Assembly: GCA_032718475.1 (NCBI GenBank)
Contig: JAUCBJ010005274.1
Location: 1 to 55,379, forward strand
Source: Nemertoderma westbladi
Lineage: Eukaryota; Xenacoelomorpha; Nemertodermatida; Nemertodermatidae
Direction of reading: 5' to 3'
Length of the DNA: 55,379 nt
The stretch's first letter is position 1; every line of letters starts with the position of its first letter. Below are positions 20,916-32,798 of this stretch, piece after piece. The notes below the pieces were generated by a model, which was given only the letters and a program-made list of their open reading frames with translations, did not search any database and was not told the origin of the DNA. A program made the position numbers and the translations under genes.

Positions 20916-21985
20916 GCACATAGCATAGCTAGTTCATCAATTTCGACGAGATTTTATCCAGATTCACTAAAGAAGACGAAAATAATTCACATTTTTAAAC
21001 CCGCGGATACCAATGGACAAATATACACCATATACCCGTAATATAGTGTCATTTTCTGATGACACGGACCCCCCCCCCCCAAATTTGTCTACAAATCTTT
21101 ATCATATTGCTTGAAATTTGAAACACAACTAGTTCAACTCACCGTAGTTGTTACCATGAAGCCAAAATTTTCGATTTCGCCTTTAAATTTTTTTTATAAG
21201 CGTTTTAAAAAAGTGTCTTTTGCGATTTCGCATCCTTCATATCATTGCCATTCTTCACTTTAGTCGTAATTTTTTCATATCAATAGAAGCTTGCGTTGAA
21301 AGGATTCCAAATATGTAACAATATATGAATTTCATTGAGAAACAGCTGAGATAAAGGCGTTCAAATATTGTAAGAATTATAGTTCGCTGCAGGCCATTTA
21401 TTCTAGTTTATAAATACACAAATTTTTTTTTATTTTTTCAAAATTATTTATTTTATGAGTTGTTAGGCAACAGTGGAATGCCTATACAATATCTGTATTG
21501 CATAGTTAATCATACATAAACAAATTGTTCCGGAATATTGTGTGTTTATTAAATAGAATAAATGGCCTGCAGCGAACAATAATTCTTTCAATCTTCGAAA
21601 GATTAAATCAGTCCAAATATAAACAAAACACAATAATCTAAAATAATTCCTAAAATGTCCTCCCGGCGATCTTAGAGTTCATCCTGCTGGTCTCTAGTCC
21701 ATAACTCTGAGCGCTAATGCTAATGGTAGGCTCACAAGCCTTCCTTTCTCCACAATCTCGCTCCTCAATGCCAATGGTAGGCTCGCAAGCCTTCCTTCCT
21801 CCACAACCTCGCTCCTTAACGTTTTGTCGAGCGAGCTCAACCTCGCCCTTTAATATGATTGGGGGGTGGTTGAGGTCGAACTGGGCTCAGGCTCCAGTGT
21901 CGAATTGTCTGTGGTTCCAAAACGCTGGGAATCGGAATGACTGGCGTCTCACGCACATCCGTCGGGCGCTTAATCCATGAAATCC
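20916..21985 (-). repeat. Family-E LTR-like repeat, copy E2
   Basis: Near-duplicate of 8905-9984, from CATAGCATAGCTAGTTC through a C-run (21070-21080), the hairpin (21361-21600) and a short tandem repeat of about 55 bp (21720-21820, TAGGCTC.CAAGCCTTCC). It lies immediately downstream, on the element strand, of the ORF3-like coding relic, in the 3' LTR position. Exact TGT/ACA ends were not determined. Confidence 0.55.
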
Positions 21986-23308
21986 TCATCCGATCCCAAT
22001 CTTTCGCTTAGTCGGATCAGATGGAGTATCTGCGACGCTTGGAGGGAGTTTGAGGGGCAGAACTAAGCCATCCGCAGACACCTCCTTCTCAGACGTTGTC
22101 GTAACCCTCATGGGTTCGGGCAAAGGGAATCCTGTCCCTCCGTGCGGTTCTCTAGGAGGGGAAATGGTGCCTCGGGTCATCCGGATATGCGATTTGGAAG
22201 TCATCCTCTCGGTGATATTTACTGTCTTCTTGATCTCTTGGCTGGCCTTTTGGGCTTTAAGTATGCGGTATTGTGCGTCTTCCTGGGGGTGGCGTATTCT
22301 CTCTGGCAATGGTTTCGCCTTAAAACCAGTTTCACGTAGAATGTCTGCTTCGTCTAGTATACACGAGGTCACGCGTTTGTGATAGAACGCGCTCCGGTAT
22401 GCCCAAGCAATAGAATGCCAGGCTCCCCGATTTCGCTGTTCGACTCACAACTTGTTGAACTCTCCGGGGTTATCTGGTTCACCACAGTTTGAAAGTTCCA
22501 AGTATTCTTGTTATCTGGGTGAACTTGGAGGAAATAATTGCGTACGACTTTAAATCCGCTATCTAGTGGCAATATGTCGAGTACCTCCAATAATTTGTCG
22601 TACTGAGGCATCGCTGATACTTTGACATTATTATAGGGTTAGCGGCCCAGAATCCTAGATGCACTCTCATAGGGAAACGTCATCGCTGCGTCGATATATG
22701 CTCGTCCACTAAGTCCTCCCAATGGTCAAATAGCTGCCACATTATCTTCACCGACATATGCTCGTAGGGGACGTCTCGGAGTTGACATTCCGACGTTCAT
22801 TCGATGTTATAGTAGGTGCATTGAACCACAAAGCTCCAACAGGTGTAGAAAGTGTGGGACTGCTGATCCCCACACCAGTTGCACACTAAATCTGGTAGAG
22901 AGATATGCTTTGCTCCACATTTCTTGGCATGATGCCCTGTAGTCCCACATCTGCCCTAAATGGTGTTGGCAGGGTACCAAAAGCATTCGTAGATGGGATC
23001 TCCTATAATCTACTACTGTTCTTGTGATAGTCTTCATCATCGGGGTCAGTCGGTACGTTCGTCTCCGTAGGTTATACACAAACCATGGCATCACAAACCA
23101 ATTGTACACAAACCATGATCTTGGTTTGCATCTTCCTCGGAAGGTTCTCCTCTATCTCAATAACTTGCCACAACGGCTCGTCAATTATCATGGACTCGGT
23201 CGGATCTTCATCAGGATGATGAACGGTAGGTGTGCGCGCCTTCCATGATCCTTCCAGGTCCTTAATCTCCGCGTGGCGTTCCCCATCATAGGGTACTAAC
23301 GTTAACAT
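21986..23308 (-). pseudogene. Decayed ORF3 relative of a second retroelement family (E2)
   Basis: Several minus-strand frames interrupted by stops and shifts. The order of recognisable parts matches the C-terminal part of ORF3 in copy A. A Cys/His cluster (CGTTGHHAKKC, then CNWCGDQQSHTFYTC) corresponds to CAYCRLNNSHIFAVC. Next comes 'P.Y..L..V...FKVVRNYFLQVHPDN' (22480-22611), which corresponds to 'PSYELMKRV..KFVRKYLRNVNPND'. A tail (RHPQEDAQYRILKAQ onward) then leads into the LTR. Similarity is distant and judged by eye. Confidence 0.5.
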
Positions 23309-23480
23309 CGACGGTCTGTCGACTAGACTTCCCGCGTGGGTTTTAATAAAGTTATTACAGTAGATTTATACTATTTTATACTGTATACTTCTTTTGGTGA
23401 AGGTTTGCTACCGGTACAGTGCTGATAGATGATTATTGATTGAGAGACAAGACAGCAAGCAGATTATTATATTTTAGTAT
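23309..23480. other. Short gap between family E relic and element C
   Basis: AT-rich, no coding or repeat signal recognised. Confidence 0.4.
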
Positions 23481-23889
23481 TGTCTGACAGCTGACCCCTT
23501 TTTCTTGTTGCTTTAGCTGACTGCCGGATGCAGTCAGCATTATGTTCGACTGAAGGCTAACTGTTGGATACAGTCAGCACTTATATATTAGTATATTAGT
23601 ATATAGTGTTTGGGAATACTGTTTGGCATTTTGGTGAATACTGGAATACTGCAGTACTGGACTGGAGTAATTAATCAGATAGGCTCAAACTGCAAACTGT
23701 TATATTTGGATACAGTGAACTGCGTATTCAACGGACGTACCTGTATCTACGGTCAGACGGTTAGGCCTAACGAGCCTATTGGTGGTCTACCTATATCAGT
23801 ATATTCATATTGCTGTATTAGTCAGTACCGTATATAACGGTACCGGTACTGCATTTCTGCATTCGGAAATAAACTGGAATTGTGACACA
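23481..23889 (+). repeat. Putative 5' LTR of element C
   Basis: Starts TGTCTGACAGC and ends TTGTGACACA (TGT...ACA), about 409 bp. It has a TATA-like TTATATATTAG near 23581 and AATAAA at 23869-23874 close to the end. gag begins 75 bp later. The second LTR is not in the window, so the borders are unproven. Confidence 0.5.
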
Positions 23890-23963
23890 ACGCAAATTAC
23901 GAAGTCAATCCGGCCAGAAATATTTTGTAATTTAATCTACCTAACCTAGGCCTTGTAGATAGA

Positions 23964-25182
23964 ATGGCTGAACCGTTGGGTAAGTTAAGGAAACGGAGAG
24001 CAGTTCATAAAGCAACCGCTACTCGTTTAATGGGAGATCTCCATGGCGAAATGTACTCAGATTTCGCCAACCGTACATTACACGATGATGTCAATGTTGA
24101 AACTATAGAGGATTTATCTGAGGGATTGCGAAATCAGAGGGCGAAAATAGCTGAGTTGACTGAGGAGATTCAACATCTTGTAGAAGATAAAGATCAGTTA
24201 GTTACCGAAATCAATTCGTCTGCTAAGGATGACATGCAGATAGGTTCCTTATTGCGTCGAGTAGATAAGTTATTAGGTCTAGGTAATTCTGTAAGTCAGC
24301 ATGGCCAAATCCACCCTTCTGATCACATCGGTTTTAATCCAGAAAATACTGGGTTAGATAGAACCCAGATAGGAAACACGAGGCCTATGGGATTAACCCC
24401 TTCAGAAGCTTCCAAACCTTAAACTCCCAAAATTTAGTGGCGATCCGATAGAATGGCCCAATTTCTGGGATCGATTTGAGGATGCAATACATAAGAGAAC
24501 TGATCTAGCTGGAGCCACTAAATTTACGTATCTAGAAGGCCAACTTTCTGGTGAGGCTTCTTCTTTAGTAAAAAAAATTCCAGAGAAGTAATGATGATTA
24601 TATTGAGGCCATTGAACTTCTTAGGACTACTTATGGTCAGAAAAAGTTAATTATGAGGGCTCGTCTCAATACAGTGTTCGATATGGAGTCTCCTAAAGCG
24701 ACTTCGAAGGATTTAGCTTCATTTCGAGCAAATTATGAAGCGCAACTGCGTGGAATCAAACAGCTAGGAGGTAATGTGGAGGAATCTGGCTACGTATACG
24801 CCGAACTAATTCTTCGTAAGCTTCCTGCTTCAGTTCGTAGTAACATAAATAGGGCCGCTCACTCCACTTATTGGACGCTTGAGGAGTTACGGGTAGCTCT
24901 AAATGATGAAATCGAACAGTTAAAGGTCTACTGAGTCACAAAATACTTACCTAAAACCTCAGAATAACTATGGTAGTAAATTTAAAAGCGATAGTAGAAA
25001 TTCATCAGCCAATTCTTTGGGTTCTGAAACTGGAGGAACACTTGGCTCTTTCAGCACGACAGCAAGTACACCAATCGATAGGAAACGCAGACCGGTTTCC
25101 TGTTATCTATGTAAGGCAGATCATCCTGCCCGATTGTGTGACCAGTATAAGAATCCAAATCTTAAATTAGCTCGAGTTAGAG
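23964..25182 (+). pseudogene. Element C Gag (DUF1759-like) with zinc knuckle, frameshifted
   Basis: ATG at 23964 (MAEPLGKLRKRRAVHK) starts a coiled-coil N-terminus. It shifts frame near 24410 into LPKFSGDPIEWPNFWDRF, the hallmark opening of BEL/Pao DUF1759 Gag. It shifts again at the A8 run near 24572-24579, continues through 'NDDYIEAIELLRTTYG' and 'LPASVRSNINRAAH', and shifts once more near 24925 into CYLCKADHPARLC, a zinc knuckle. Coding similarity ends at the LINE 3' tail (25183), right after VREL. The frame resumes at 29771 on the other side of the LINE. Confidence 0.85.
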
Positions 25183-25355
25183 AATTGTGTTTATTATTAT
25201 TATTATTATTTTCATACAATGTTTATATAGTAAGAAACATGTACAACAGAGTAAATACTAGCACAAAGAATTAACAAATACAATTAGGCCTAAGTATAAT
25301 AAGCAATAATATACACAGAAATTCGTAATAGAAAATGCCCAAAAAATTCGTATGA

Positions 25356-26123
25356 CTAGTCCCCACACACTGAATTTATAATTAGATCGATTTCATCACG
25401 GTTAAAACCCAAAATATCGATTTCATTATTGCGGTAATTAAGTAGTTCTTTAATTAATTGAATAGCGCCCGGATCCCCGTTTTTATACCACTTTCTTGAT
25501 GCTACCTGCTTGGACATGAGCTTCAGTAAGTTCAACTCTTGACAAAAGTTTCCAATGCGGCGGAAGTTAACCCCACTGACTGTTCTACAATCCGGTAGAG
25601 AGACATTCGCGAGAAATCTGACACATAATTTATTGCTGTTGAGGAGAGACTGTGCAAAAGAAACAAACCGGCTGCAAATCATTGACATCGGATGCAGAAA
25701 AGTACACAAACCCTCCACAATATAACAATGAGTTTCGTAGGGAAGGTTGTAGACCGTACGGACATTAATATTCCACGCGCGGCCGACACGCTGCGCTCCA
25801 TCCGACCAGATATCCCACAAACTGCTACCATACAAACACATCGCATATCTTCTTTGTATTTCAAACAAACATGATGGATATGAGAATGAAAATTCCTGGT
25901 GTAAACTCCGTAATTTGCCTATAAATTGTCCTCTCTTACGAGTCATGTCTTGATCAAAGCTGCAGTTATAATCAACAACATTGCCAAGGTGCATCGCCTT
26001 CTTAACCCACGGAAGCTTAACTCCATCAAGTTTAACGTAATTACTAGGCTCAGACCAACGTTTTACAAACGGGATACACTTTGATTTGCTTTTTGCTGGG
26101 TCACTATCGCGGCTGAAATTTAA
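25356..26123 (-). pseudogene. LINE ORF2, C-terminal domain
   Basis: The C-terminal region downstream of the RT core. The long frame begins 'MHLGNVVDYNCSF', and in the same frame further upstream KLDGVKLPWVKKA can be read to about 26060. The usual LINE thumb and tail features follow (WYKNGDP, FNRDEIDLIIN). One frameshift separates it from the RT core near 26110. It terminates at a TAG-type stop at 25356, close to the 3' tail. Confidence 0.75.
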
Positions 26124-26858
26124 TTAGTATTTCAAAGAGAATTCCTCACAAATCGAGATCATAAATTGTAGACCAACTATTGTAGGACATAATAACAATA
26201 AGTCATCGGCATATGCCAATACACCGAAATACACTGAACTGATACTGCAACCAACCTTGGATTTACGAAGAGCCACAATCAGTTTGTCTACAATGATACA
26301 AAAAAGAACCGGCGAAGCTACCGAACCCTGCCTGACGCCATTCGAAACCAAAAAAGGATCCGATAAATTGTTACCCCATTTAACACAACATGACTGTTCC
26401 TTGTACATCCACAGAAGCACCCTTACAAACAAAACCGAAAAACCTTTCTTTAGTAACTCCATAAATAATGTTACCCAATCCACCATATCGAACGCTTTCG
26501 ATAAATCAAGAAAACACCCATAGACTGGGGTTGAGAACCGCGAATAATGCGAAATGACTTCTTTAGCAGTCCATGTACAGCTGGTGGTACTCGAACCTTT
26601 TTGAAAGCCAAACTGAAGTTCATCTACAAGAACTCTGTCCCCTTGAGAAAGTAGCATTACCCACTCAAACACCTTAATAAGTAGTGAAGATAACGCTAGT
26701 GCCAGGTAATTATTTGATTTACTGAGATCACCCAAATTGTCTTTAACCAATGGAACAAGAGAACAAGTTAGAAGGTACTTAGGGACAAACCCATGAATGA
26801 GGAAGCTATTGAACATTGTCGCAATTACTACACGCACAGTGTAGTAATTCTCCTCCAT
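26124..26858 (-). pseudogene. LINE ORF2, reverse-transcriptase core
   Basis: RT palm with motifs in order: 'LVPLVKD', 'DELQFGFQKGSST', 'GCFLDLSKAFDMVDW' (first catalytic Asp), 'GVRQGSVASP' and 'LAYADDLLLL' (YADD catalytic box). It would perform target-primed reverse transcription in the nucleus. A frameshift near 26830 disconnects it from the endonuclease part, and it ends in a stop at 26124. Confidence 0.9.
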
Positions 26859-28443
26859 TAATCAGACAATCGGAATTAAAATCAAAAAGAACATCAGATT
26901 TCGAATGTTTCAGTTTGAGTATAGCTGCTCTGACAAGTTCTGGAGTGATTTTATCCGAATCATGAACGGAGTAGCTGCTCAATTTAACAATAATTTCCTG
27001 GTCTAGCGCATTACTATCTGTACCATATTCCTGGTTGAATAGCCTCGAGTAAATCGATGCAAAATTACCTGCAATCCCCTTACCATCTGCAATTCCATCA
27101 ATGGTGCTGCTCAGCATACCGCATTTACGCCCACGCAAATTCTTTATCATACTAAAAATATAATTATTATTATCCAGGCACGCTTGTAAAAATTTATCTC
27201 TCTTTACTGTATCACTCGACTTTTTTAGACGTCGTACCGCATATTTATATTGTGCTCTTGATGAACAACGTAAATAAAACAAATTACCGTTATTTGCATC
27301 CGGTTTACCAGCTGCACACCACATATTATGCCAGAACATGGCTTCCGTTTTATACGGCTTCACATAATCATTCCACCCCGGCCATTGTTTATTATTTGAA
27401 GCACCTGATACCGGTAAACAATTACATGCTGCTTTATCAATAGCATCTAACACCTCAAAACAATAACATTCTAAATCAATTGTGTGATCTGGGTTGTCAC
27501 ACAAAATATTGCTACACTGGCTACATTCTAAATTAAGATTACTGAGTGAATTATTTAAACAACTAATAAAATTTTCCTTTTCTGTATCATTTGCCTTTTG
27601 AAAATTAGGCTTCCGTTTATTCACGTTGTCTGATACATCGGGTACAGAATTTATATGAACGTAATTAAATTGTGCATAAATAGGGCTATGGTTAGATACG
27701 TTATCTCCCGAATGCACAACCCCACAATCTGACATATTATCAATAAGAGTACTCGAACACATAAAACGATCAATTAACGATGTACTTATGGTGTTGTTGG
27801 CACAAAACATATATGTATAATCTACCTCGTGGAAGTCCCATAAGTCTACAAGACCAATCTCATTGAAAAATGATTGTACTGTACGAACATGTGCCGTGGA
27901 TCGCACAAAATCGGTATTCAGATCTCCCGCTAGCAATGTAAGGGGCGAACCGTTGTTATTTATAACTGTACGAATGTCGTTCAATATTATCAAGAGTTCA
28001 TCTGACACTGTATCACGTAACTGTGGATCAACCGGAAAATACGCATTTAACAAAAGCAATGGGTTACTTTCACCGGGCAAACATAACTGAACAGCCTGAA
28101 AACGAAAATTACCAGTTTTTACTGTATTAACATTAATAAATTTCATCAATTCTCTTTTAATAAATATACATAGTCCTCCTACCGGACGACCACGTTGCTG
28201 CTCATTACGATAGACCGCAGGTTCTAAAGCACAATAAAACTCAGAAAATGCATTACGTATTCGATAACTATTATCTTTTAAAATAAAATGTTCCTGCAAA
28301 CAAATGATATCCGACCCCAACGAAAGCACCTTCAAAAAGTCAATTTTATTATCTGCAAAACCTGTGCTGTTGTACGAGACAAATTTAAGTTTACTAAGAC
28401 TTAGACTACTAATAGGTTCAGTTAATGGTGGTGGAGTAGCCAT
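26806..28443 (-). pseudogene. LINE ORF2, AP endonuclease domain
   Basis: ATG at 28443. Exonuclease/endonuclease/phosphatase fold motifs: 'YNSTGF', 'CLQEHF' (catalytic Glu), 'LLAGDLNTDF' (GDLN catalytic), 'SLIDRFM' and 'NHSPIYAQF' (terminal SDHxP-like His). A Cys-rich linker then leads toward the RT. It would nick the target DNA. The 545-codon frame is open to 26806, where it has shifted out of the RT frame. Confidence 0.9.
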
Positions 28444-28515
28444 GATGTGATATATACAAGCGATAATAATAATATGCCATAAAAAATAACAAATCAGACT
28501 ATATATACACTATGC

Positions 28516-29694
28516 TTAATAAACAACCTGGGGCGGGGGGCCCCTCCGATCGACGTTTGAGCTAGGATAGAATACATACTTGCGAACACACACTCCCGCA
28601 GGCCAAATTTCTGGATTCAGCAACTCCTCTAGTTTATCGACCGAATAAGAAACCCGGAAGCTCATCGTGCGCGCATCATCGTGAGACATTTTTACGATAT
28701 CTTTCTCTGTAACGGTAATGTTACTGAACTTGAGATCTTCTACGATATCAGCTGCTGTAGTACCTCGTTGCAATCGGAAAACAAACACCGAGCCCGGAGC
28801 GGCTTTAGATCTCAAGGATGAACTACCGCCGGGACCGGATTTACTCTTTGTGCCCGTGCCCATAACGTACTCCGGTCGCTGGCGTCTTCTCTGAACCAAC
28901 TGAAAGGGAAGTTCGTTGTCTTTATCCTCCGGATTGCGCGACGGCGACAGCCGTGGACGTTTGCTACTCCCATTCCCGTCGCCCTGGGGGGCTACGGTAT
29001 TTGGAATACCTCGAGATCTCCCACTTTGTCCACGGGTTGGCGTTACGTACCGACGTGGACCACCCTGTCTTGGCGACATCCCTTGGAGGTGCTGCGTAAC
29101 ATCAGCATACAGAGGTTTGCGGGTAGCTGGTGGTGGCGCTAATGACCCTGGTCCATGGGGACCATAACCTGGCAAGGGAGGCGGTAACACCCCTGTCGAA
29201 GGCGTTCCCCACCCAGATCGCGAGATGGTAATCTTAGAATCAATACTAGATATTGACTCTTTCATCTTGTCAACCTTTTCATCCAACAATGATAACCTAC
29301 TTAGCATTTCAGTTTCTGAAATACTTGACCCAGAACCCATACCGGTACCGGCACAACCAGATTCAGATAAGGCCACCCCGAAACGCGGGAGGGACAGGGC
29401 CTCTAATGCCCCTACAGCGATAAATGGCAACAGCCCATCTTTATCGAGATCAACCATTCTCTCCCAAGTGTCCTTCAGATTGGCTTGGGCTACGGTCCTC
29501 TCAGCAGACTCACGACGAAAAACCATCTCCAACCCCACCTTCTCATAGAGTGCGGACTTCGCCTGCAAAATTTCTTCTGGAGTAAATCTCGCTAAACATA
29601 ACTCGCTACACGCAGCGTGCGTTTGCGAACTCAAACCTTGTAATAACACAGTTAGGCAGGAGTTTATAATAAATCCATTTGCATCAATATCCAT
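28516..29694 (-). CDS. LINE ORF1 protein
   Basis: An intact 392-codon frame from ATG at 29694 (MDIDANGFIINSC). It has a helical N-terminus, a Ser/Gly/Pro-rich middle and a C-terminal domain (SVFVFRLQRGTTAADI, then FRVSYSVDKLEELLNPEIWP) of the kind found in ORF1 nucleic-acid-binding proteins of CR1-like and related invertebrate LINEs. It would bind LINE RNA. The stop lies 73 bp before the ORF2 ATG. No stop or shift is seen. Confidence 0.75.
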   Translation of the reverse strand: MDIDANGFIINSCLTVLLQGLSSQTHAACSELCLARFTPEEILQAKSALYEKVGLEMVFRRESAERTVAQANLKDTWERMVDLDKDGLLPFIAVGALEALSLPRFGVALSESGCAGTGMGSGSSISETEMLSRLSLLDEKVDKMKESISSIDSKITISRSGWGTPSTGVLPPPLPGYGPHGPGSLAPPPATRKPLYADVTQHLQGMSPRQGGPRRYVTPTRGQSGRSRGIPNTVAPQGDGNGSSKRPRLSPSRNPEDKDNELPFQLVQRRRQRPEYVMGTGTKSKSGPGGSSSLRSKAAPGSVFVFRLQRGTTAADIVEDLKFSNITVTEKDIVKMSHDDARTMSFRVSYSVDKLEELLNPEIWPAGVCVRKYVFYPSSNVDRRGPPPQVVY

Positions 29695-29770
29695 AATCTG
29701 AAGATATTGGTCAGGCAGTCAGGTATTAATCAGGCAGTCTGTAAGCATTAGGTCTACTGCAGTACCCTAG

Positions 29771-30779
29771 CAATCAATCATGTACAAGATGTCTTAGACA
29801 TAGACATTCAGAAGGTAAACCATGTCTCAGTGAAGAAGGTTGTCAAGTATGTAGGAAGGGTCACCATACCATTCTCCATTTGGATTCTAAACCAAATCCT
29901 AGTACAGTTGCAGCTATTACATCTGATTCAGGGGATGTTTCTTTGGCAACTTCGGGTGGATCTACATTACTTCCTACCGCAATCTGTCCTATAAGATTCC
30001 TAAATGATGGGAAGGAGGATGATTACTCTGTTCGTACAATTCTCGATCAAGCTGCACAACATACTTTTATACTCCGTCGAATTGTCAAGGCATTAGGATT
30101 GAAGACAATTAATAAGGTTTCATCTTCTATAGACGGATTTAATAAGGAAGGACCAAGGAAGGTTTATGATGAAGTTCGTTTCCGTATTTCAACTTCGGAT
30201 GGTTTAATTGAAACTTGGGCGTTAGTTGTAGATAAGTTGCCTCTTAGATTATCTTCCCCGGGTCGTACCAAGATGGTCTCTCAACTACAGCTGCGTGGAT
30301 TTAAGTTAGCAGATCCTCGTACCGGAGATGATTTATCTGACATTGGGTTGGTGATAGGAGTCGACCAGTACTTTAACTTTGTTTATGGGGAATGTATTCA
30401 AAGTGGTATTTATTGGCTTCCTTCTAATCTTGGTGATGTCATTGCTGGTACATTGCCTTTATGTGATTCCCAATCAAACTCAATTCAATCAAATGCTATT
30501 ACGGCTCTCCTTATTGGTTGTGTTGAAGAGTCGGATAATGTTGATGATGCCCTCGAACGACTTTGGAGATTAGATACAATCGATATCTCACCTGATGATA
30601 CCAACCCTATTGATGAAGTTGTTATGAAGGAATTTGAAGAAAACACTAAGTATGTTGATGGAAGATATGTTGTTCATATGTTTTCCAAGTCTACCATCCA
30701 ATTACGGATTAACGATAAAGCGACTTCAGTCGACATTGACGAATTTGTCAAAGAATCCTTTGTTATTGGAATGTTATAA
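29771..30779 (+). pseudogene. Element C: last gag zinc knuckles and DUF1758-like protease
   Basis: Continues the gag frame after the LINE: 'CTRCLRHRHSEGKPC' and 'CQVCRKGHHTILH', the Cys/His pair typical of BEL/Pao, then a protease-like domain ('VRTILDQAAQHTFI'), where the expected DSG is replaced by DQA. So the active site looks degraded or divergent. Then come 'IGVDQYFNFV' and 'LERLWRLDTI', the usual link to RT. It shifts frame near 30700 and stops at 30777-30779. Confidence 0.8.
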
Positions 30780-31613
30780 TAGTATTAGTCTTCAACAGTT
30801 AGAACGTGGATTTATAGAACTAGCACCCCCCTATATTGCTACGGGTTCTAAAATACACTACCTAGCCCACCATGGAGTTGAAAAACAATCGATAACAACT
30901 CCATTACGAATCGTATTCGATTGTTCAGCACGGGCTGGTCGCGGGTTACCGAGTCTCAACGACTGTTTGTATTCAGGACCGAGTTTAATCTCACAAGATC
31001 TCATTGAAATACTACTGCGTTTTCGTCTGAACCTGTATTGCGCATTGGCGGATATCGAGAAGGCTTACTTACAGGTGATATTAGATGAAAACGATCGTGA
31101 CGTCACATGCTTCATGTGGCCAGAGGATGCAACCAATCCTCACATTCCTTGGGTCACATATCGATTTCGAGTAGTCCTTTTTGGTGCTACTTGTTCCCAA
31201 TTCCTTCTCAATGCTACTGTGCATCATCATGTCCGCAAACTAAACCCTACATGCGCTCAAACGTATTCTCAATGGTTTGTATGTAGACAATTTACAAGCT
31301 AATGATAATTCTGAGCATTGTTTAATTAATTTTTATAACTAAAGTCGTGGTATTTTAGCCGCTGGTAGGTTTCCTTTAAGGGAGTGGGTTACTAATTCAC
31401 CAGAATTAGCTGAGTTGATAAAAGTAAACCATGACGGACCTAAAGTAACTAATAATGAACAAAAGGTTTTGGGATTATGTTGGAACATGTCTGATGACGT
31501 CATAGGATTCCAAGATAGGAACATGACATCATCAGCGGTTATTTTAACAAAACGTAAGGTTGTTAGTTTGGCATCAAAGTTTTTTGATCCATTGGGATTC
31601 ATAAATCCAGTGA
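30634..31613 (+). pseudogene. Element C: reverse transcriptase, truncated by copy B
   Basis: From 'PSNYGLTIKRLQSTL' through 'YLAHHGVEKQSITTPLRIVF', 'LADIEKAYLQVIL' (first catalytic Asp) and 'LFGATCSQFLLNA'. The catalytic box reads YVDN where YVDD is expected, in a shifted frame near 31277. A further segment up to 'ASKFFDPLGFINPVM' ends exactly at the LTR of copy B (31614). Several frameshifts and the YVDN change make it non-functional. Confidence 0.85.
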
Positions 31614-32720
31614 TGTTCGCGCTTTTAAGACTTTTGGCAGTTTAACCCGCCAAATCTATATGTCTTCTAGGTTATAAATCGACTCTAGCCTATGACAAGT
31701 ATTTGATACAAATAAATCCAACATTAGCCGAAGCCAGTCTATGCGCGACCATTCACCCGCTGGATATACCCGGGAGACTGGATTCGGATGCTTTAATTTG
31801 ATTGCGGTGCAGGCCTACCGTACTATTCGATTGATCGTTAATATATAATCTCTGACAAATATTATTCACTTTCGGGAAATATTAGCAGTTCCTTTAGGAC
31901 GTGGCGCTCTATCCATATAAACAGAGTTATGACTTACACTATACACAACGGGATGGCTTATAGATCACAAAAGGTGCATTCTTTAGGAAATGCTTTGTTA
32001 CTCGGTCAAGCACATACAGACTATTGCACACCACCGCACACTGAATTGCCGATATTCACTGCTTTTAATCATGTATAAAGAGAACAGCAACCGACATTTG
32101 TAGGGCCTATTAAGTAGCATTGAATTCACTACAAACCACGATAATGTATGTCGCAATTGCTATATGTAACCGGTCTCTCTAACCTTAGTGTATCAAGAAG
32201 ATTGGGGTTTCTGATCGTTTATCAATATTCTCCAAATAACAATATGCAAACGAATGATACATTTAATAACAAACCGTAAATAGCAGTAAATAATGCGGTG
32301 AAAAGCAGTTTGAGTTTACAGCACGTAGTATGCAGTACCGTGCCAGACCAGGTAGGTAGTGTGCCAAGTTAACCAAGATAACAGTTTTGTGATCTTATAA
32401 TTAAAGACGTTCTAATGTTGGAAAATTCAGAAACATTCCACAGCCGATGATGTTCTAAGCTGGGAAAAACGTCATTACTGAATCATGTGATTCGTGGTAT
32501 GCATTTTACACACAAAGAGGTAATCTATCACTGTGATTGGTCAACCGTTGTTCTGATTGGTTGATCGAACGGAACAAAGAGGCTACACAAGTACAGCAAA
32601 TCAGCCAACCAGCGGGCGGATTGTGCCACTAGAAGATACAGTTTAGAGGATTTGAGCGAATGGGGGAAAACTGGATTACGAATGGAAAAAGGCCAGTTAT
32701 ATCCCCCAAAAGCTTTTACA
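31614..32720 (-). repeat. 3' LTR of copy B
   Basis: 1,107 bp. On plus it starts TGTTCGCGCTTTTAAG and ends AAAGCTTTTACA, so TGT...ACA on both strands. On the element strand the PPT GGGAGCGG (32721-32728) abuts it. Its first 900 bases match 54480-55379 with about five substitutions. Confidence 0.9.
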
Positions 32721-32798
32721 CCGCTCCCAGAAAATGGGATTTAATTATATAAAATATAAAAAATCACAGTTTCTAAAATATAAAAATACTCTAAACAG

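Larger units (their letters stand above)
25183..29770 (-). mobile_element. CR1/Jockey-like non-LTR retrotransposon (LINE), inserted in element C gag
   Basis: Nearly full-length LINE on the minus strand: short 5' UTR, ORF1 (29694-28516), ORF2 with AP endonuclease and reverse transcriptase (28443 to 25356), 3' UTR, and a (TAA/AAT)n tail lying at 25190-25210 on plus. No RNase H domain was seen. It splits the zinc-knuckle region of element C; only a tiny shared TGT is visible as possible target duplication. ORF2 carries frameshifts, so this copy is dead. The clade is inferred from overall organisation. Confidence 0.85.
23481..31613 (+). mobile_element. Element C: plus-strand BEL/Pao retrotransposon, interrupted by a LINE and by copy B
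   Basis: A putative 5' LTR (23481-23889) is followed by gag (23964-25182), a LINE insertion, the rest of gag and protease (29771-30779) and RT (30634-31613). The sequence stops dead at the LTR of copy B, inside pol. The remainder would lie right of the window. Multiple frameshifts show it is an old, dead copy. Confidence 0.8.

Noticed and set aside
29880-30779. Independent host gene of 299 codons
   Set aside because: Position, the preceding CxxCxxGHH knuckle and the following RT identify it as element C protease region.
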